Shown: positions 46,503 to 55,008 of the stretch, piece after piece
How the letters are laid out: each line of letters starts with the position of its first letter
How positions within the stretch are numbered: the stretch's first letter is position 1
Source of the DNA: RBG-16-66-20 sp052386675
Lineage (GTDB): Bacteria; Pseudomonadota; Gammaproteobacteria; Burkholderiales; SG8-39
DNA length: 64,000 bases
Assembly (NCBI GenBank): GCA_052386675.1
Contig: JBQTJX010000018.1
Span: forward strand, 1-64,000
Direction of reading: 5' to 3'
Position numbers and translations under genes: made by a program
Notes under the pieces: generated by a model
Databases searched by the model: none
Told to the model about the DNA's origin: nothing
The model's input: only the letters and a program-made list of their open reading frames with translations

Positions 46503-47456
46503 CTAATCCACGCGCAGCTTCAGTTCCTTCGTCAGCCGGCCGAATTTCTCGAAGTCGCGCTTTAGCACCGCGCCCAGCTGCTCCGGCGTGCCGCCGACCG
46601 CTTCGAGCGCAGCGGTCGCGTAGCGCGCCTGTACCGCCGGCGTCGCCAGCGCCCTGGCCATCTCCGCGTTAAGCCGCACCACCGCCTCGCGCGGCGTGCC
46701 GGCGGGCGCGAATACCGCCAGCCACTGGTCGATCTCGAGGTCCACGCCCTGCTCGCGGTAGGTCGGCACGTCCGGCAGCGACGCGGCGCGCTTCGCGGTG
46801 GACTGGGCCAGGATCTTCAGCTTGCCCGCCTTATGGTGCGGGATCACGGGCGTGGAGCCGAGCGACCCCATTTTCACCTGCCCGCCGACGAGATCGCCGA
46901 TCGCCTGGCCGCCGCCCTTGTAGGGGATGTGGTTCAGCGTCACGCCCGTGACCTTCGCGAACCACTCTGCGGTGAAATGCTGCTGCGAACCGGCTCCCGA
47001 AGTCGCATAGCTGGTGCCGGGCGACTTCTTCAGCAGCGCGATCAGCTCCGCCAGGGTGCCGGCGCCCAGCGACGGATGCACCGCGAGGACCACGGGCTGC
47101 AGCGTGAGCTGGATGACCGGCACGAAATCCTTCAGGGGATCGAAGCTGAGCTTGAACAGGTGCGGGGTCGAGGCCATCACGTCTGCGGTGGCGAGCAGCG
47201 TGTAGCCGTCGGCCCCGGCGCGCAGCACTGCGTCGGCGGCCACCGCGCCCGAGGCGCCGGCACGGTTCTCTATCACCACCGGCTGGCCGATGGCCTGGGA
47301 CACCGGATCGGCGACCGAGCGCACGGCGACGTCGGTGGCGCCACCAGGAGCGAACGCAATGACGATGCGCACCGGCTTCGAGGGCCAGGCCTGGGCCAGC
47401 GCCAGAGAGGGAAGAAGTGCTGCGACGAGGGCTGCGGCGAACCTGTTGACCGGCAT
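46503..47456 (-). CDS. Bug-type tripartite tricarboxylate transporter receptor
   Basis: A 317-residue periplasmic solute receptor of the tripartite tricarboxylate transporter family. The ATG at 47456 follows a strong AGGAGG. A signal peptide (FAAALVAALLPSLALAQ) leads into WPSKPVRIVIAFAPGGATDVAVR, then IENRAGASGAVAADAVLRAGADGYTLL and PYKGGGQAIGDLVGGQVKMG, which are Bug family signatures. No membrane components are nearby, as is common for betaproteobacterial orphan receptors. Ligand unknown, probably an organic acid. Confidence 0.92.
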   Translation of the reverse strand: MPVNRFAAALVAALLPSLALAQAWPSKPVRIVIAFAPGGATDVAVRSVADPVSQAIGQPVVIENRAGASGAVAADAVLRAGADGYTLLATADVMASTPHLFKLSFDPLKDFVPVIQLTLQPVVLAVHPSLGAGTLAELIALLKKSPGTSYATSGAGSQQHFTAEWFAKVTGVTLNHIPYKGGGQAIGDLVGGQVKMGSLGSTPVIPHHKAGKLKILAQSTAKRAASLPDVPTYREQGVDLEIDQWLAVFAPAGTPREAVVRLNAEMARALATPAVQARYATAALEAVGGTPEQLGAVLKRDFEKFGRLTKELKLRVD

Positions 47457-47501
47457 GGGGCCTCCTGTAGCCCCGTACCGTAGCAAAGATTCCCCCGCCC
47501 G

Positions 47502-47507
47502 TATAAT
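47502..47507 (+). promoter_or_regulatory. Putative -10 element upstream of leuS
   Basis: A perfect TATAAT lies 15 bases before the leuS start at 47522. No matching -35 hexamer is seen at the normal spacing. If used, the leader would be only about 8 bases to 47522, or 23 to the alternative ATG at 47537. Confidence 0.5.
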
Positions 47508-47521
47508 CCGCGCCTTCCATC

Positions 47522-50095
47522 ATGCCATCCACGCCCATGCGGGAGCAGTACCAGCCCACGGAGATCGAGCGCGCCGCCCAGTCCTTCTGGGAGGCGCAGG
47601 GCTCGTTCCGCGCCCTCGAGGACCCGGCCCGGCAGAAGTTCTATTGCCTGTCGATGTTCCCCTACCCCTCCGGCAAGCTGCACATGGGGCATGTGCGCAA
47701 CTACACCATCGGCGACGTGCTGACGCGCCACCACCGCATGAAGGGCCTGAACGTGCTGCAGCCCATGGGCTGGGATGCCTTCGGCCTGCCGGCGGAGAAC
47801 GCCGCCATGGCCAACAAGGTGCCGCCGGCGAAGTGGACGCGCGACAACATCGCGTACATGAAGCAACAGCTGAAAAGCCTCGGCTTCGCGCTCGACTGGG
47901 AGCGGGAGCTCGCCACCTGCGACCCCGGCTACTACAAGTGGAACCAGTGGTTGTTCACGCGACTGTTCCGCAAGGGCCTCGCCTACAAGAAGACCGGGGT
48001 CGTCAACTGGGACCCGGTGGACCAGACCGTGCTCGCGAACGAGCAGGTGATCGAGGGCCGCGGCTGGCGCACCGGCGCGGTGGTCGAGAAGCGCGAGATC
48101 CCGATGTACTTCTTCCGCATCACCGCCTACGCCGAGGAATTGCTCTCGGCGCTGGACGGGCTGCCGGGCTGGCCCGAGCAGGTGAAGCTGATGCAGAAGA
48201 ACTGGATCGGCCGCTCCGAGGGCGTGCGCATCGGTTTCCCCTACGAACTGGCGGGCGACAAGAGGACGCTGTGGGTGTTCACCACCCGCGCCGACACGCT
48301 GATGGGCGCCACCTTCTGCGCGGTGGCCGCCGAGCACCCGATCGCGGCGCACGCGGCGAAGTCGAACCCGAACCTGGCCGCCTTCGTCGAGGAATGCAAA
48401 CAGGGCGCGGTGATGGAAGCCGAGCTGGCGCAGATCGAGAAGAAGGGCATGCCCACCGGGATCTTCGTCACCCACCCCTTGTCGGGCGAGAAGCTGGAGG
48501 TCTGGGTCGGCAACTACGTGCTCATGGGCTACGGCGAAGGCGCGGTGATGGGCGTGCCTGCGCACGACGAGCGCGACTACGCCTTCGCGCACAAGTACGG
48601 CCTCGCCATCCCCTGCGTCATCCGCCACCCCGCGGGGGAAGGGGTGCCTTTGCCCTGGATTCCGGCCTACGCGGAGCACGGGACCTGCATCAACTCGGGC
48701 AAGTACGACGGCCTGGATTTCCAGCAGGGGGTCGATGCGATAGCCGCCGACCTGCAGGCGAAGCAGCTGGGCGAGAAGCAGGTGCAATGGCGCCTGCGCG
48801 ACTGGGGGATATCCCGCCAGCGCTACTGGGGCTGTCCGATCCCGATCATCCACTGTCCGTCCTGCGGCGACGTGCCGGTGCCGGACCGGGACCTGCCGGT
48901 GGTGCTGCCCGACGACCTGGTTCCCGACGGCACCGGCAACCCGCTCAACAAGCTGACCTCCTTCACCCGGTGCGCCTGCCCCTCATGCGGCCAGCCGGCG
49001 AAGCGCGAAACCGACACCATGGATACCTTCGTGGATTCGTCCTGGTACTTCGCGCGCTTCGCCAGCGCCGGTTCCGCGGAAGCCATGGTGGACGCGCGCG
49101 CGCGCTACTGGATGGCGGTGGACCAGTACATCGGCGGCATCGAGCACGCCATCCTGCATCTGCTGTATTCGCGCTTCTTCCAGCGCGCCATGCGCGACGA
49201 AGGCCTGATCCCGGACATCGCCGAGCCCTTCACCAACCTGCTCACCCAGGGCATGGTGCTCGCCGAGTCCTATCACCTGGAGAACCGCGAGGGCCGGCGC
49301 GAGTGGGTGCATCCATCCGAAGTGGACGTCGAGCGCGACGCCAGGGGCCGCATCATCGCGGCGAAGCGCATCGCCGACGGCGCCGAGGTGACCTACGGCG
49401 GCATCGGCACCATGTCCAAGTCCAAGAACAACGGCGTCGACCCGCAGGCCCTGATCGAGAAGTATGGCGCCGACACCGCGCGTTTCTTCATCATCTTCGC
49501 CTCGCCGCCCACGCACACGCTGGAATGGAGCGACGAGGGCGTCGAGGGTTCGTACCGGTTCCTCAAGCGGCTCTGGGCCTTTGCGCTGAAGTTTTCCGGC
49601 AGGGGGCCGCAGTCCGCGGAGGCTGACCGCGCCGCGCGACACGAGGTCCACGCCATCCTGAAGCAGGCCAACTACGACATGCAGCGCCACCAGTTCAACA
49701 CCGTGGCCTCGGCCTGCATGAAGATCCTGAACACCCTGGAGCGACTGCCGGACCCGGCCAACCCCGTGGCGGCCGAGGGCTTCTCCATCCTGCTGCGGCT
49801 GCTCTCGCCCATCACCCCGCACGTATGCCATCATCTGTGGGCCGAGGCCGGGTTCGGGGCCGACGTGATGCAGGCGGCCTGGCCGGAACCCGATCCCGCG
49901 GCCCTGGAGCAGGACGAGGTCGAGTACGTGGTGCAGGTGAACGGCAAGACGCGCGGCGCCGTCCGGGTGCCGAAGTCGGCCGACCGAAAGGCGATCGAGG
50001 TGAGCGCAGCCGACAGCGTGAAGAAGTACATCGCGGAGCAGCCTGTCCGGAAGGTGATCGTCGTCCCCGGCCGCCTGGTCAACCTCGTCCTGTGA
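47522..50095 (+). CDS. leuS: Leucyl-tRNA synthetase
   Basis: An 857-residue class I aminoacyl-tRNA synthetase. The HIGH-type motif is in PYPSGKLHMGHVRNYTIGD and the KMSKS in GTMSKSKNNG. The editing domain is recognisable in the middle (TRADTLMGATFCAVAAEHP), with GVPAHDERDYAFA. The C-terminal NGKTRGAVRVPKSAD is also typical. The start may be 47522 or Met6 at 47537, where the E. coli-like N-terminus REQYQPTEIE begins. The TGA shares a base with the lptE ATG. Confidence 0.97.
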   Translation: MPSTPMREQYQPTEIERAAQSFWEAQGSFRALEDPARQKFYCLSMFPYPSGKLHMGHVRNYTIGDVLTRHHRMKGLNVLQPMGWDAFGLPAENAAMANKVPPAKWTRDNIAYMKQQLKSLGFALDWERELATCDPGYYKWNQWLFTRLFRKGLAYKKTGVVNWDPVDQTVLANEQVIEGRGWRTGAVVEKREIPMYFFRITAYAEELLSALDGLPGWPEQVKLMQKNWIGRSEGVRIGFPYELAGDKRTLWVFTTRADTLMGATFCAVAAEHPIAAHAAKSNPNLAAFVEECKQGAVMEAELAQIEKKGMPTGIFVTHPLSGEKLEVWVGNYVLMGYGEGAVMGVPAHDERDYAFAHKYGLAIPCVIRHPAGEGVPLPWIPAYAEHGTCINSGKYDGLDFQQGVDAIAADLQAKQLGEKQVQWRLRDWGISRQRYWGCPIPIIHCPSCGDVPVPDRDLPVVLPDDLVPDGTGNPLNKLTSFTRCACPSCGQPAKRETDTMDTFVDSSWYFARFASAGSAEAMVDARARYWMAVDQYIGGIEHAILHLLYSRFFQRAMRDEGLIPDIAEPFTNLLTQGMVLAESYHLENREGRREWVHPSEVDVERDARGRIIAAKRIADGAEVTYGGIGTMSKSKNNGVDPQALIEKYGADTARFFIIFASPPTHTLEWSDEGVEGSYRFLKRLWAFALKFSGRGPQSAEADRAARHEVHAILKQANYDMQRHQFNTVASACMKILNTLERLPDPANPVAAEGFSILLRLLSPITPHVCHHLWAEAGFGADVMQAAWPEPDPAALEQDEVEYVVQVNGKTRGAVRVPKSADRKAIEVSAADSVKKYIAEQPVRKVIVVPGRLVNLVL

Positions 50096-50580
50096 TGCGC
50101 GCGATCGCCGTCCTCCTTGCGCTCAGCCTTGCCGGCTGCGGATTCCAGCTGCGCGGCACCGCCGACCTGCCGTTCGAGACCATCTTCGTCCCCTCCGCTA
50201 CATCGGGCGTGGCGCTCGATATCAAGCGCAACATCCAGTCGGGGACCCGCACCCGGGTGGTGGACGACGCCAAGTCCGCGCAGGCGGTGCTGCAGTTCAT
50301 CCAGGAAGTGCGCGAGAAGCACATCTTGTCGCTCACGGGCACCGGGCGGGTGCGCGAGTTCCAGCTGCGCTATCGCGTCGGCTTCCGCCTGCACGACGGC
50401 AAGGGCGGCGAATTCCTGCCGGCCAACACCATCGAGCTGACGCGGGACGTGACCTACAACGACGCCGAGGTCCTCGCCAAGGAGACCGAGGAGCAGCTGC
50501 TGTACCGCGACATGCAGTTCGACATGGTGCAGCTGGTCATGCGGCGCCTCGCCGCCTCGCAGCGGCCGAAGCCGCAGTAG
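50095..50580 (+). CDS. lptE: LPS assembly lipoprotein LptE
   Basis: A 161-residue outer-membrane lipoprotein that plugs the LptD barrel and delivers lipopolysaccharide to the surface. The signal ends LSLAGC, a lipobox, followed by GFQLRGTADLPFETIFV, the LptE/RlpB start. The C-terminal part (AEVLAKETEEQLLYRDMQFDMVQLVMRRL) is the usual helix. It overlaps leuS by one base (TGATG) and lies 6 bases before holA, as expected. Confidence 0.95.
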   Translation: MRAIAVLLALSLAGCGFQLRGTADLPFETIFVPSATSGVALDIKRNIQSGTRTRVVDDAKSAQAVLQFIQEVREKHILSLTGTGRVREFQLRYRVGFRLHDGKGGEFLPANTIELTRDVTYNDAEVLAKETEEQLLYRDMQFDMVQLVMRRLAASQRPKPQ

Positions 50581-50586
50581 CAGTCG

Positions 50587-51615
50587 ATGCGCCTGCGGGC
50601 CGAACAGCTCGACGCCCAACTCCAGAAGTCGCTGGCACCGGCCTACCTGATCCAAGGCGACGAGCCCCTGCTCGCGCTGGAGGCGGCCGACGCCATCCGC
50701 GCCGCGGCCCGGAAGAAAGGCTTCGCCGAGCGCGAGGTGATGTTCGCCGAGAAGGGCTTCGACTGGGGCGCGCTGGTGCACGCCGGCGCCAGCCAGTCGC
50801 TGTTCGGCGACCGCAAGCTGGTCGAGTTGCGCCTCGCCACGGGCCGCGTGCCTGCCGCCGGTGCGCAGGCGATCGAGGCCTGCCTGGCCAGGCCCAGTCC
50901 CGACATGCTGCTGATGATGAGCATGCCCAAGCCCGAGGGCGGCAACTGGTGGAAGGCGGGCTGGTTCACCGCTTTCGAATCGAAGGGCGCCGTCGTCGAG
51001 GCGCAGCCGCTCGCGCGCGCCGCGCTGCCGCAGTGGATCGCGGGCCGCCTCGCTCGCCAGCGCCAGAAGGTCCCGGCCGAGGCGCTCGCGTTCCTGGCCG
51101 AGCACGTCGAGGGCAACCTGCTCGCCGCGCAACAGGAGATCGCCAAGCTCTCTCTGCTCGCGCCCGAAGGCGAGATCGGCCTGGACGAGGTGCGCGCCGC
51201 GGTGTCCAACGTCGCGCGCTACGATTTCGAGGCGCTCGCCGAGGCGCTGCACGGCGGCGACTTCCCGCAGTTCGCCCGCGCCCTCGCCGGGCTGCGCGGC
51301 GAGGGCGAGAGCATCGCCGGCATCGCCTGGCGCCTGGGCGAGGAGATGGCGGCGGTGGCGCGGGTGAAGGCTGGCGTCGCCCAGGGGCGCCGCCAGGAGC
51401 AGCTTTTCATGGAGAACCGGATCTTCCGCGCCGCGCAGCCGCGCTGCGAGAAGGCGCTGCGCCGGCATTCGGTGGTGCGCCTGCGCGAAGCGGTGGTGCG
51501 GATGTCGCGCATCGAGCGCGCAAGCAAGGGCGTTGCGCAGGGTAGCAACATGGCCGAGCCCTGGGATGAACTGCTGCGCCTGGGTTTAGAATTCGCCCAT
51601 GGATCAGGGCGATAA
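50587..51615 (+). CDS. holA: DNA polymerase III delta subunit
   Basis: A 342-residue clamp-loader subunit. The N-terminal YLIQGDEPLLALEAADAIRAAARKKGF and later ERLARQ-type segment ALPQWIAGRLARQRQKV, LLAAQQEIAKLSLL, SNVARYDFEALAEAL are family marks. It opens the beta sliding clamp within the clamp-loader complex. The end overlaps proA by 17 bases. Confidence 0.94.
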   Translation: MRLRAEQLDAQLQKSLAPAYLIQGDEPLLALEAADAIRAAARKKGFAEREVMFAEKGFDWGALVHAGASQSLFGDRKLVELRLATGRVPAAGAQAIEACLARPSPDMLLMMSMPKPEGGNWWKAGWFTAFESKGAVVEAQPLARAALPQWIAGRLARQRQKVPAEALAFLAEHVEGNLLAAQQEIAKLSLLAPEGEIGLDEVRAAVSNVARYDFEALAEALHGGDFPQFARALAGLRGEGESIAGIAWRLGEEMAAVARVKAGVAQGRRQEQLFMENRIFRAAQPRCEKALRRHSVVRLREAVVRMSRIERASKGVAQGSNMAEPWDELLRLGLEFAHGSGR

Positions 51616-52882
51616 GAGCGTCACGGCGGATGTCGCGAGCTACATGCGCGAACTGGGCCGGTCGGCCCGGGAAGCCGCGCGCGCGCTTGCCCGCGCCGAC
51701 ACCGCCGCCAAGGACCGGGCGCTCCGAGCCATGGCGGTGGAGATCCGCGCTCGCGCAGGCGAACTGCAGGAGGCGAACCGGGCGGACCTCGAGACCGCGC
51801 GCAGGAACGGGCAGGACGCGGCGTTCATCGACCGCCTGACGCTGAAGGACGCCACCATCGAGCAGATGGCCGAGGGCCTGGAGCAGATCGCGGCGCTCGA
51901 GGACCCGGTGGGCCGGATCACCGAGATGCGCCGCCGCCCGACCGGCATCGAGGTCGGCCGCATGCGGGTGCCCATCGGGGTCATCGGCATCATCTACGAA
52001 TCGCGCCCGAACGTGACCGCGGACGCGGCCGGCCTGTGCCTGAAGGCGGGCAACGCCTGCATCCTGCGCGGCGGCTCGGAGGCGCTGCATTCCAACCAGG
52101 CGATTGCCGCGTGCGTTCGCGCCGGACTGAAGGCCGCGGGCCTGCCCGAGGCCGCGGTGCAGGTGGTGGCCACCGCCGATCGCGCTGCCGTCGGTGCGCT
52201 GATCACGATGAACGAATACGTGGACATCATCGTGCCGCGCGGCGGCAAGGAACTGATCGAGCGCCTGGCGCGCGAATCGCGCATCCCGATGATCAAGCAC
52301 CTGGACGGCGTCTGCCACGTCTACATCGACGATGCCGCCGACCCGGAGATGGCGGTGCGCATCGCCGACAACGCCAAGACGCAGCGCTACGGCACCTGCA
52401 ACACCATGGAGACGCTGCTGGTGGCCGAGGCCATCGCGCCGAAGGTGCTGCCGCGCATCGCGGACATTTTCAGGGCCAAGGGCGTGGAGATGCGCGCCGA
52501 CGAGGCGGCCCGGAAGCTCGCGCCGGATGCGAACACCGCCACCGAGGACGACTACTACACCGAATGGCTGGCGCCGGTGGTGTCGATCCGTGTCGTCAAG
52601 GGGCTGGACGAGGCCATGGCGCACATCGCCAGGTACGGCTCGCAGCACACCGACGCCATCGTCACCGCGGACAAGGGACGCGCCGATCGCTTCCTGCGCG
52701 AAGTGGATTCCAGCTCCGTGATGGTGAACGCCTCCACGCGATTCGCGGATGGCTTCGAGTACGGACTGGGCGCCGAGATCGGCATCTCGACCGACAAGCT
52801 GCACGCGCGCGGGCCGGTGGGGCTGGAGGGCCTGACCACGCAGAAGTACGTGGTGCTCGGGCACGGAGAAGTCCGTCAGTAG
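51599..52882 (+). CDS. proA: Gamma-glutamyl phosphate reductase
   Basis: A 427-residue NADPH-dependent aldehyde-dehydrogenase-fold enzyme, the second step of proline synthesis from glutamate. The active cysteine is Cys267 in RYGTCNTMET. IGIIYESRPNVTADAAGLCLKAGN, LIVPRGGKEL-type IIVPRGGKELIERL and DSSSVMVNASTRFADGFEYGLGAEIGIST are typical. The stop shares a base with the nadD start (TAGTG). Confidence 0.97.
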   Translation: MDQGDKSVTADVASYMRELGRSAREAARALARADTAAKDRALRAMAVEIRARAGELQEANRADLETARRNGQDAAFIDRLTLKDATIEQMAEGLEQIAALEDPVGRITEMRRRPTGIEVGRMRVPIGVIGIIYESRPNVTADAAGLCLKAGNACILRGGSEALHSNQAIAACVRAGLKAAGLPEAAVQVVATADRAAVGALITMNEYVDIIVPRGGKELIERLARESRIPMIKHLDGVCHVYIDDAADPEMAVRIADNAKTQRYGTCNTMETLLVAEAIAPKVLPRIADIFRAKGVEMRADEAARKLAPDANTATEDDYYTEWLAPVVSIRVVKGLDEAMAHIARYGSQHTDAIVTADKGRADRFLREVDSSSVMVNASTRFADGFEYGLGAEIGISTDKLHARGPVGLEGLTTQKYVVLGHGEVRQ

Positions 52883-53475
52883 TGGCCTCTACCACGACCG
52901 GCCCGGTCGCCGTCCTCGGCGGCACCTTTGACCCGGTCCACAATGCCCATCTCGTCATCGCGGCGCGAGCACTCGAGGCGCTCGGCGCCCGGCGCGTGCT
53001 GTGGATGCCGACGGGCGCGCCCGGCTACCGAAACGCGCCGGTCGCCTCCGCGCCGCACCGCCTCGCGATGCTGCGGCTCGCGATCGCGGGCGAGCCGCGC
53101 TACGCCATCGACGAGCGCGAGCTCGCGCCCGCGCATTCCGGCTACTCCTACGACACGCTCGCGGCGTTGCGCGCCGAACTCGGGCCTGGTGCGGGCCTGG
53201 TGATGCTCATCGGCGGCGACCAGTACGCAAAACTCGCCGGCTGGCACCGCTGGAAGGAGCTGTTCGCGCTGTGTCGCTTCGGCGTCTTCGCGCGGCCGGG
53301 AGAGAACGCGCCGGCCATCGAAGTGCCCGCGGGCGCGGTGGTCCGGATCCCGATGGACCCGATGCCGGTCTCGGGAAGCGACATCCGCGCGCGCCTTGCG
53401 CGCGGCGAAAGCGTCGCCGGCATGGTGCCGGCGACGGTCCTGGAATACATCAAACTGCACAGGCTCTATCACTGA
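52882..53475 (+). CDS. nadD: Nicotinate-nucleotide adenylyltransferase
   Basis: A 197-residue enzyme that adenylates nicotinate mononucleotide to deamido-NAD in NAD synthesis. GGTFDPVHNAHL carries the HxGH-type nucleotide loop, with WMPTGAP and PMPVSGSDIRARLARG (the SxTxIR-like motif) and IKLHRLY at the end. The start is GTG at 52882 inside the proA stop, an arrangement suggesting coupling. Confidence 0.95.
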   Translation: MASTTTGPVAVLGGTFDPVHNAHLVIAARALEALGARRVLWMPTGAPGYRNAPVASAPHRLAMLRLAIAGEPRYAIDERELAPAHSGYSYDTLAALRAELGPGAGLVMLIGGDQYAKLAGWHRWKELFALCRFGVFARPGENAPAIEVPAGAVVRIPMDPMPVSGSDIRARLARGESVAGMVPATVLEYIKLHRLYH

Positions 53476-53488
53476 TGGAAAACCGTTG

Positions 53489-53941
53489 ATGGACATCCGC
53501 AAGAAGCAGCGCGCCGTGGTCGAGGCGCTCGAGGACGTGAAGGGCCGCGACATCGTCGTGTTCAACGTCGCGCAGCAGACCGCCGAGTTCGAGCGCGTGG
53601 TCATCGCCAGCGGCGATTCCAACCGGCAGGTGAACGCGCTCGCCAACAGCGTGCAGGAAAAGTTGAAGGCGCTGGGCGCGAAGGTGAAGAGCGTCGAGGG
53701 CCGGCGCAATGGCGAATGGGCGCTGGTGGACCTCGGCGACATCGTGGTGCACGTCATGCATCCGGCGGTGCGCAGCCACTACAACCTCGAGGAACTCTGG
53801 GGCGGGAAGGAAGTGAAGCTGAAGAAGGACGCGCCCGCGCGCAAGCCCCGGGCAAAGCCCGCGCCGAAGGCGCGCCGCAAGCCCGCGCGCGCGAAGGCAC
53901 CCATCCGTGCCAAGGCTGCACCTCGCCGCCGTCGCAAATAG
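53489..53941 (+). CDS. rsfS: Ribosome silencing factor RsfS with an unusually basic C-terminal tail
   Basis: A 150-residue protein. Residues 1-112 are a normal RsfS (Iojap/DUF143): VVEALEDVKGRDIVVFNV, FERVVIASGDSNRQVNALA, GEWALVDLGDIVVHVMHP and HYNLEELWGG. RsfS binds ribosomal protein L14 and blocks subunit joining during starvation. The last 37 or so residues are an extreme Lys/Arg/Ala/Pro tail (RKPRAKPAPKARRKPARAKA), which resembles histone H1-like tails and is absent from E. coli RsfS. The end of the tail coding region overlaps the rlmH start by 35 bases. Confidence 0.94.
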   Translation: MDIRKKQRAVVEALEDVKGRDIVVFNVAQQTAEFERVVIASGDSNRQVNALANSVQEKLKALGAKVKSVEGRRNGEWALVDLGDIVVHVMHPAVRSHYNLEELWGGKEVKLKKDAPARKPRAKPAPKARRKPARAKAPIRAKAAPRRRRK

Positions 53942-54320
53942 GCTTCCGCGCTGGGCGGAAGCGGCGCGCGACGAGTATCTGTCGCGCATGCCACGCGGCT
54001 ACGAAGTCACGGTGATCCAGGTAAGACCTTCCGCGGCGGCGCGGCTGCGCGACCGGCTGCCCGCGGGCGCGCGCATCGTGGCCATGGACGAACGCGGCCG
54101 GGACCTCGCCACGCCGCAGTTCGCGAAGCTGCTTGCCGAGCCCACGGTGTTCGTCATCGGCGCCGCCGATGGCCTGGACCCGGAGATCAGGAAGCGCGCG
54201 GCGATGCTCATCAAGCTGTCCTCGCTCACCCTGCCGCACGCGCTCGCGCAGGTGATGCTGTGCGAGCAGTTGTACCGCGCCGCGACGCTGCTGACCGGGC
54301 ACCCGTACCACCGCGAATGA
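53907..54320 (+). CDS. rlmH: 23S rRNA pseudouridine(1915) N3-methyltransferase RlmH
   Basis: A 137-residue SPOUT methyltransferase that modifies helix 69 of 23S rRNA. The GTG at 53907 starts PRLHLAAVANRLPRWAEAARDEY, matching the family N-terminus. The deep-knot signature is FVIGAADGLDPE, then KLSSLTLPHALAQVMLCEQLYRA and the final GHPYHRE. It is about 18 residues shorter than the 155-residue E. coli enzyme, through gaps in the middle, and lies within the usual rsfS-rlmH-maf order. Confidence 0.92.
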   Translation: MPRLHLAAVANRLPRWAEAARDEYLSRMPRGYEVTVIQVRPSAAARLRDRLPAGARIVAMDERGRDLATPQFAKLLAEPTVFVIGAADGLDPEIRKRAAMLIKLSSLTLPHALAQVMLCEQLYRAATLLTGHPYHRE

Positions 54321-54346
54321 CGCCGCGGCGCCGAGGCGCCGCGGCG
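54321..54346 (+). terminator. Very stable GC hairpin between rlmH and maf
   Basis: A 12-base arm, CGCCGCGGCGCC, is perfectly inverted after two bases, immediately after the rlmH stop codon. It is followed only by GGCTTTGC, so the T-run is poor. It may slow or partly end transcription, or act as an mRNA processing site. maf then has a TACACT -10-like hexamer ahead of it. Confidence 0.5.
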
Positions 54347-54369
54347 GCTTTGCTACACTCGCCGGCGAC

Positions 54370-55008
54370 ATGACGAGGCCTGCCGAGCGCTCCATCTATC
54401 TCGCATCGCGAAGCCCGCGCCGGCGCGACCTGCTGACGCAGATCGGCGTGCGTTTCCACCTGCTGCTGTTCCGCGCCGATCCGGAGCCGGATCCCGACCT
54501 GGACGAGACCGTGCTCCGCGGCGAGACGCCCGCGGTGTACGTGACGCGCGTGGCGCGCGCCAAGGCCGAGGCCGGCTGGGCGCGCCTGGTGACGCGCAAC
54601 CTGCCGCGCGCGCCGGTGCTTTCCGCCGACACCACGGTCGCGCTGCAGGGCCGCATCCTCGGCAAGCCCGCGGACCGCAAAGAGGCCGCCGAGATGCTGG
54701 CGGCGCTGTCGGGCAAGCGCCACGAGGTGCTCACCGCGGTGGCGCTGAAGTACGACACGCACCTCGAGGTCGCGCTGTCGGAATCCGAGGTGCAGTTCTG
54801 CGAACTGCGCGAGGCGGACATCCGCGAGTATCTCGCCACCGGCGAGGCCGACGACAAGGCCGGCGCCTACGCCATCCAGGGCTGCGCGGCGCGCTACGTC
54901 ACCGGGATCCGCGGCAGCCATTCCGGGATCGTCGGCCTGCCGCTGTACGAAACCGCGCAGTTGATCGAGCGGCTGTCCGGACACCGTGAACGAAGAAATA
55001 CTCGTTAA
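54370..55008 (+). CDS. maf: Maf-family nucleoside-triphosphate pyrophosphatase
   Basis: A 212-residue Maf/YhdE-family pyrophosphatase that hydrolyses non-canonical or UTP/dTTP-type nucleotides. YLASRSPRRRDLLTQIG, LSADTTVALQGRILGKP with the catalytic Asp, and DKAGAYAIQGCAARYVTGIRGSHSGIVGLPLYE are the standard signatures. Its 3' end overlaps rng by 23 bases. Confidence 0.94.
   Translation: MTRPAERSIYLASRSPRRRDLLTQIGVRFHLLLFRADPEPDPDLDETVLRGETPAVYVTRVARAKAEAGWARLVTRNLPRAPVLSADTTVALQGRILGKPADRKEAAEMLAALSGKRHEVLTAVALKYDTHLEVALSESEVQFCELREADIREYLATGEADDKAGAYAIQGCAARYVTGIRGSHSGIVGLPLYETAQLIERLSGHRERRNTR

Noticed and set aside
47457..47521. T-box or other amino-acid riboswitch ahead of leuS
   Set aside because: Only 65 bases lie between the genes and no stem with a T-box sequence is visible.
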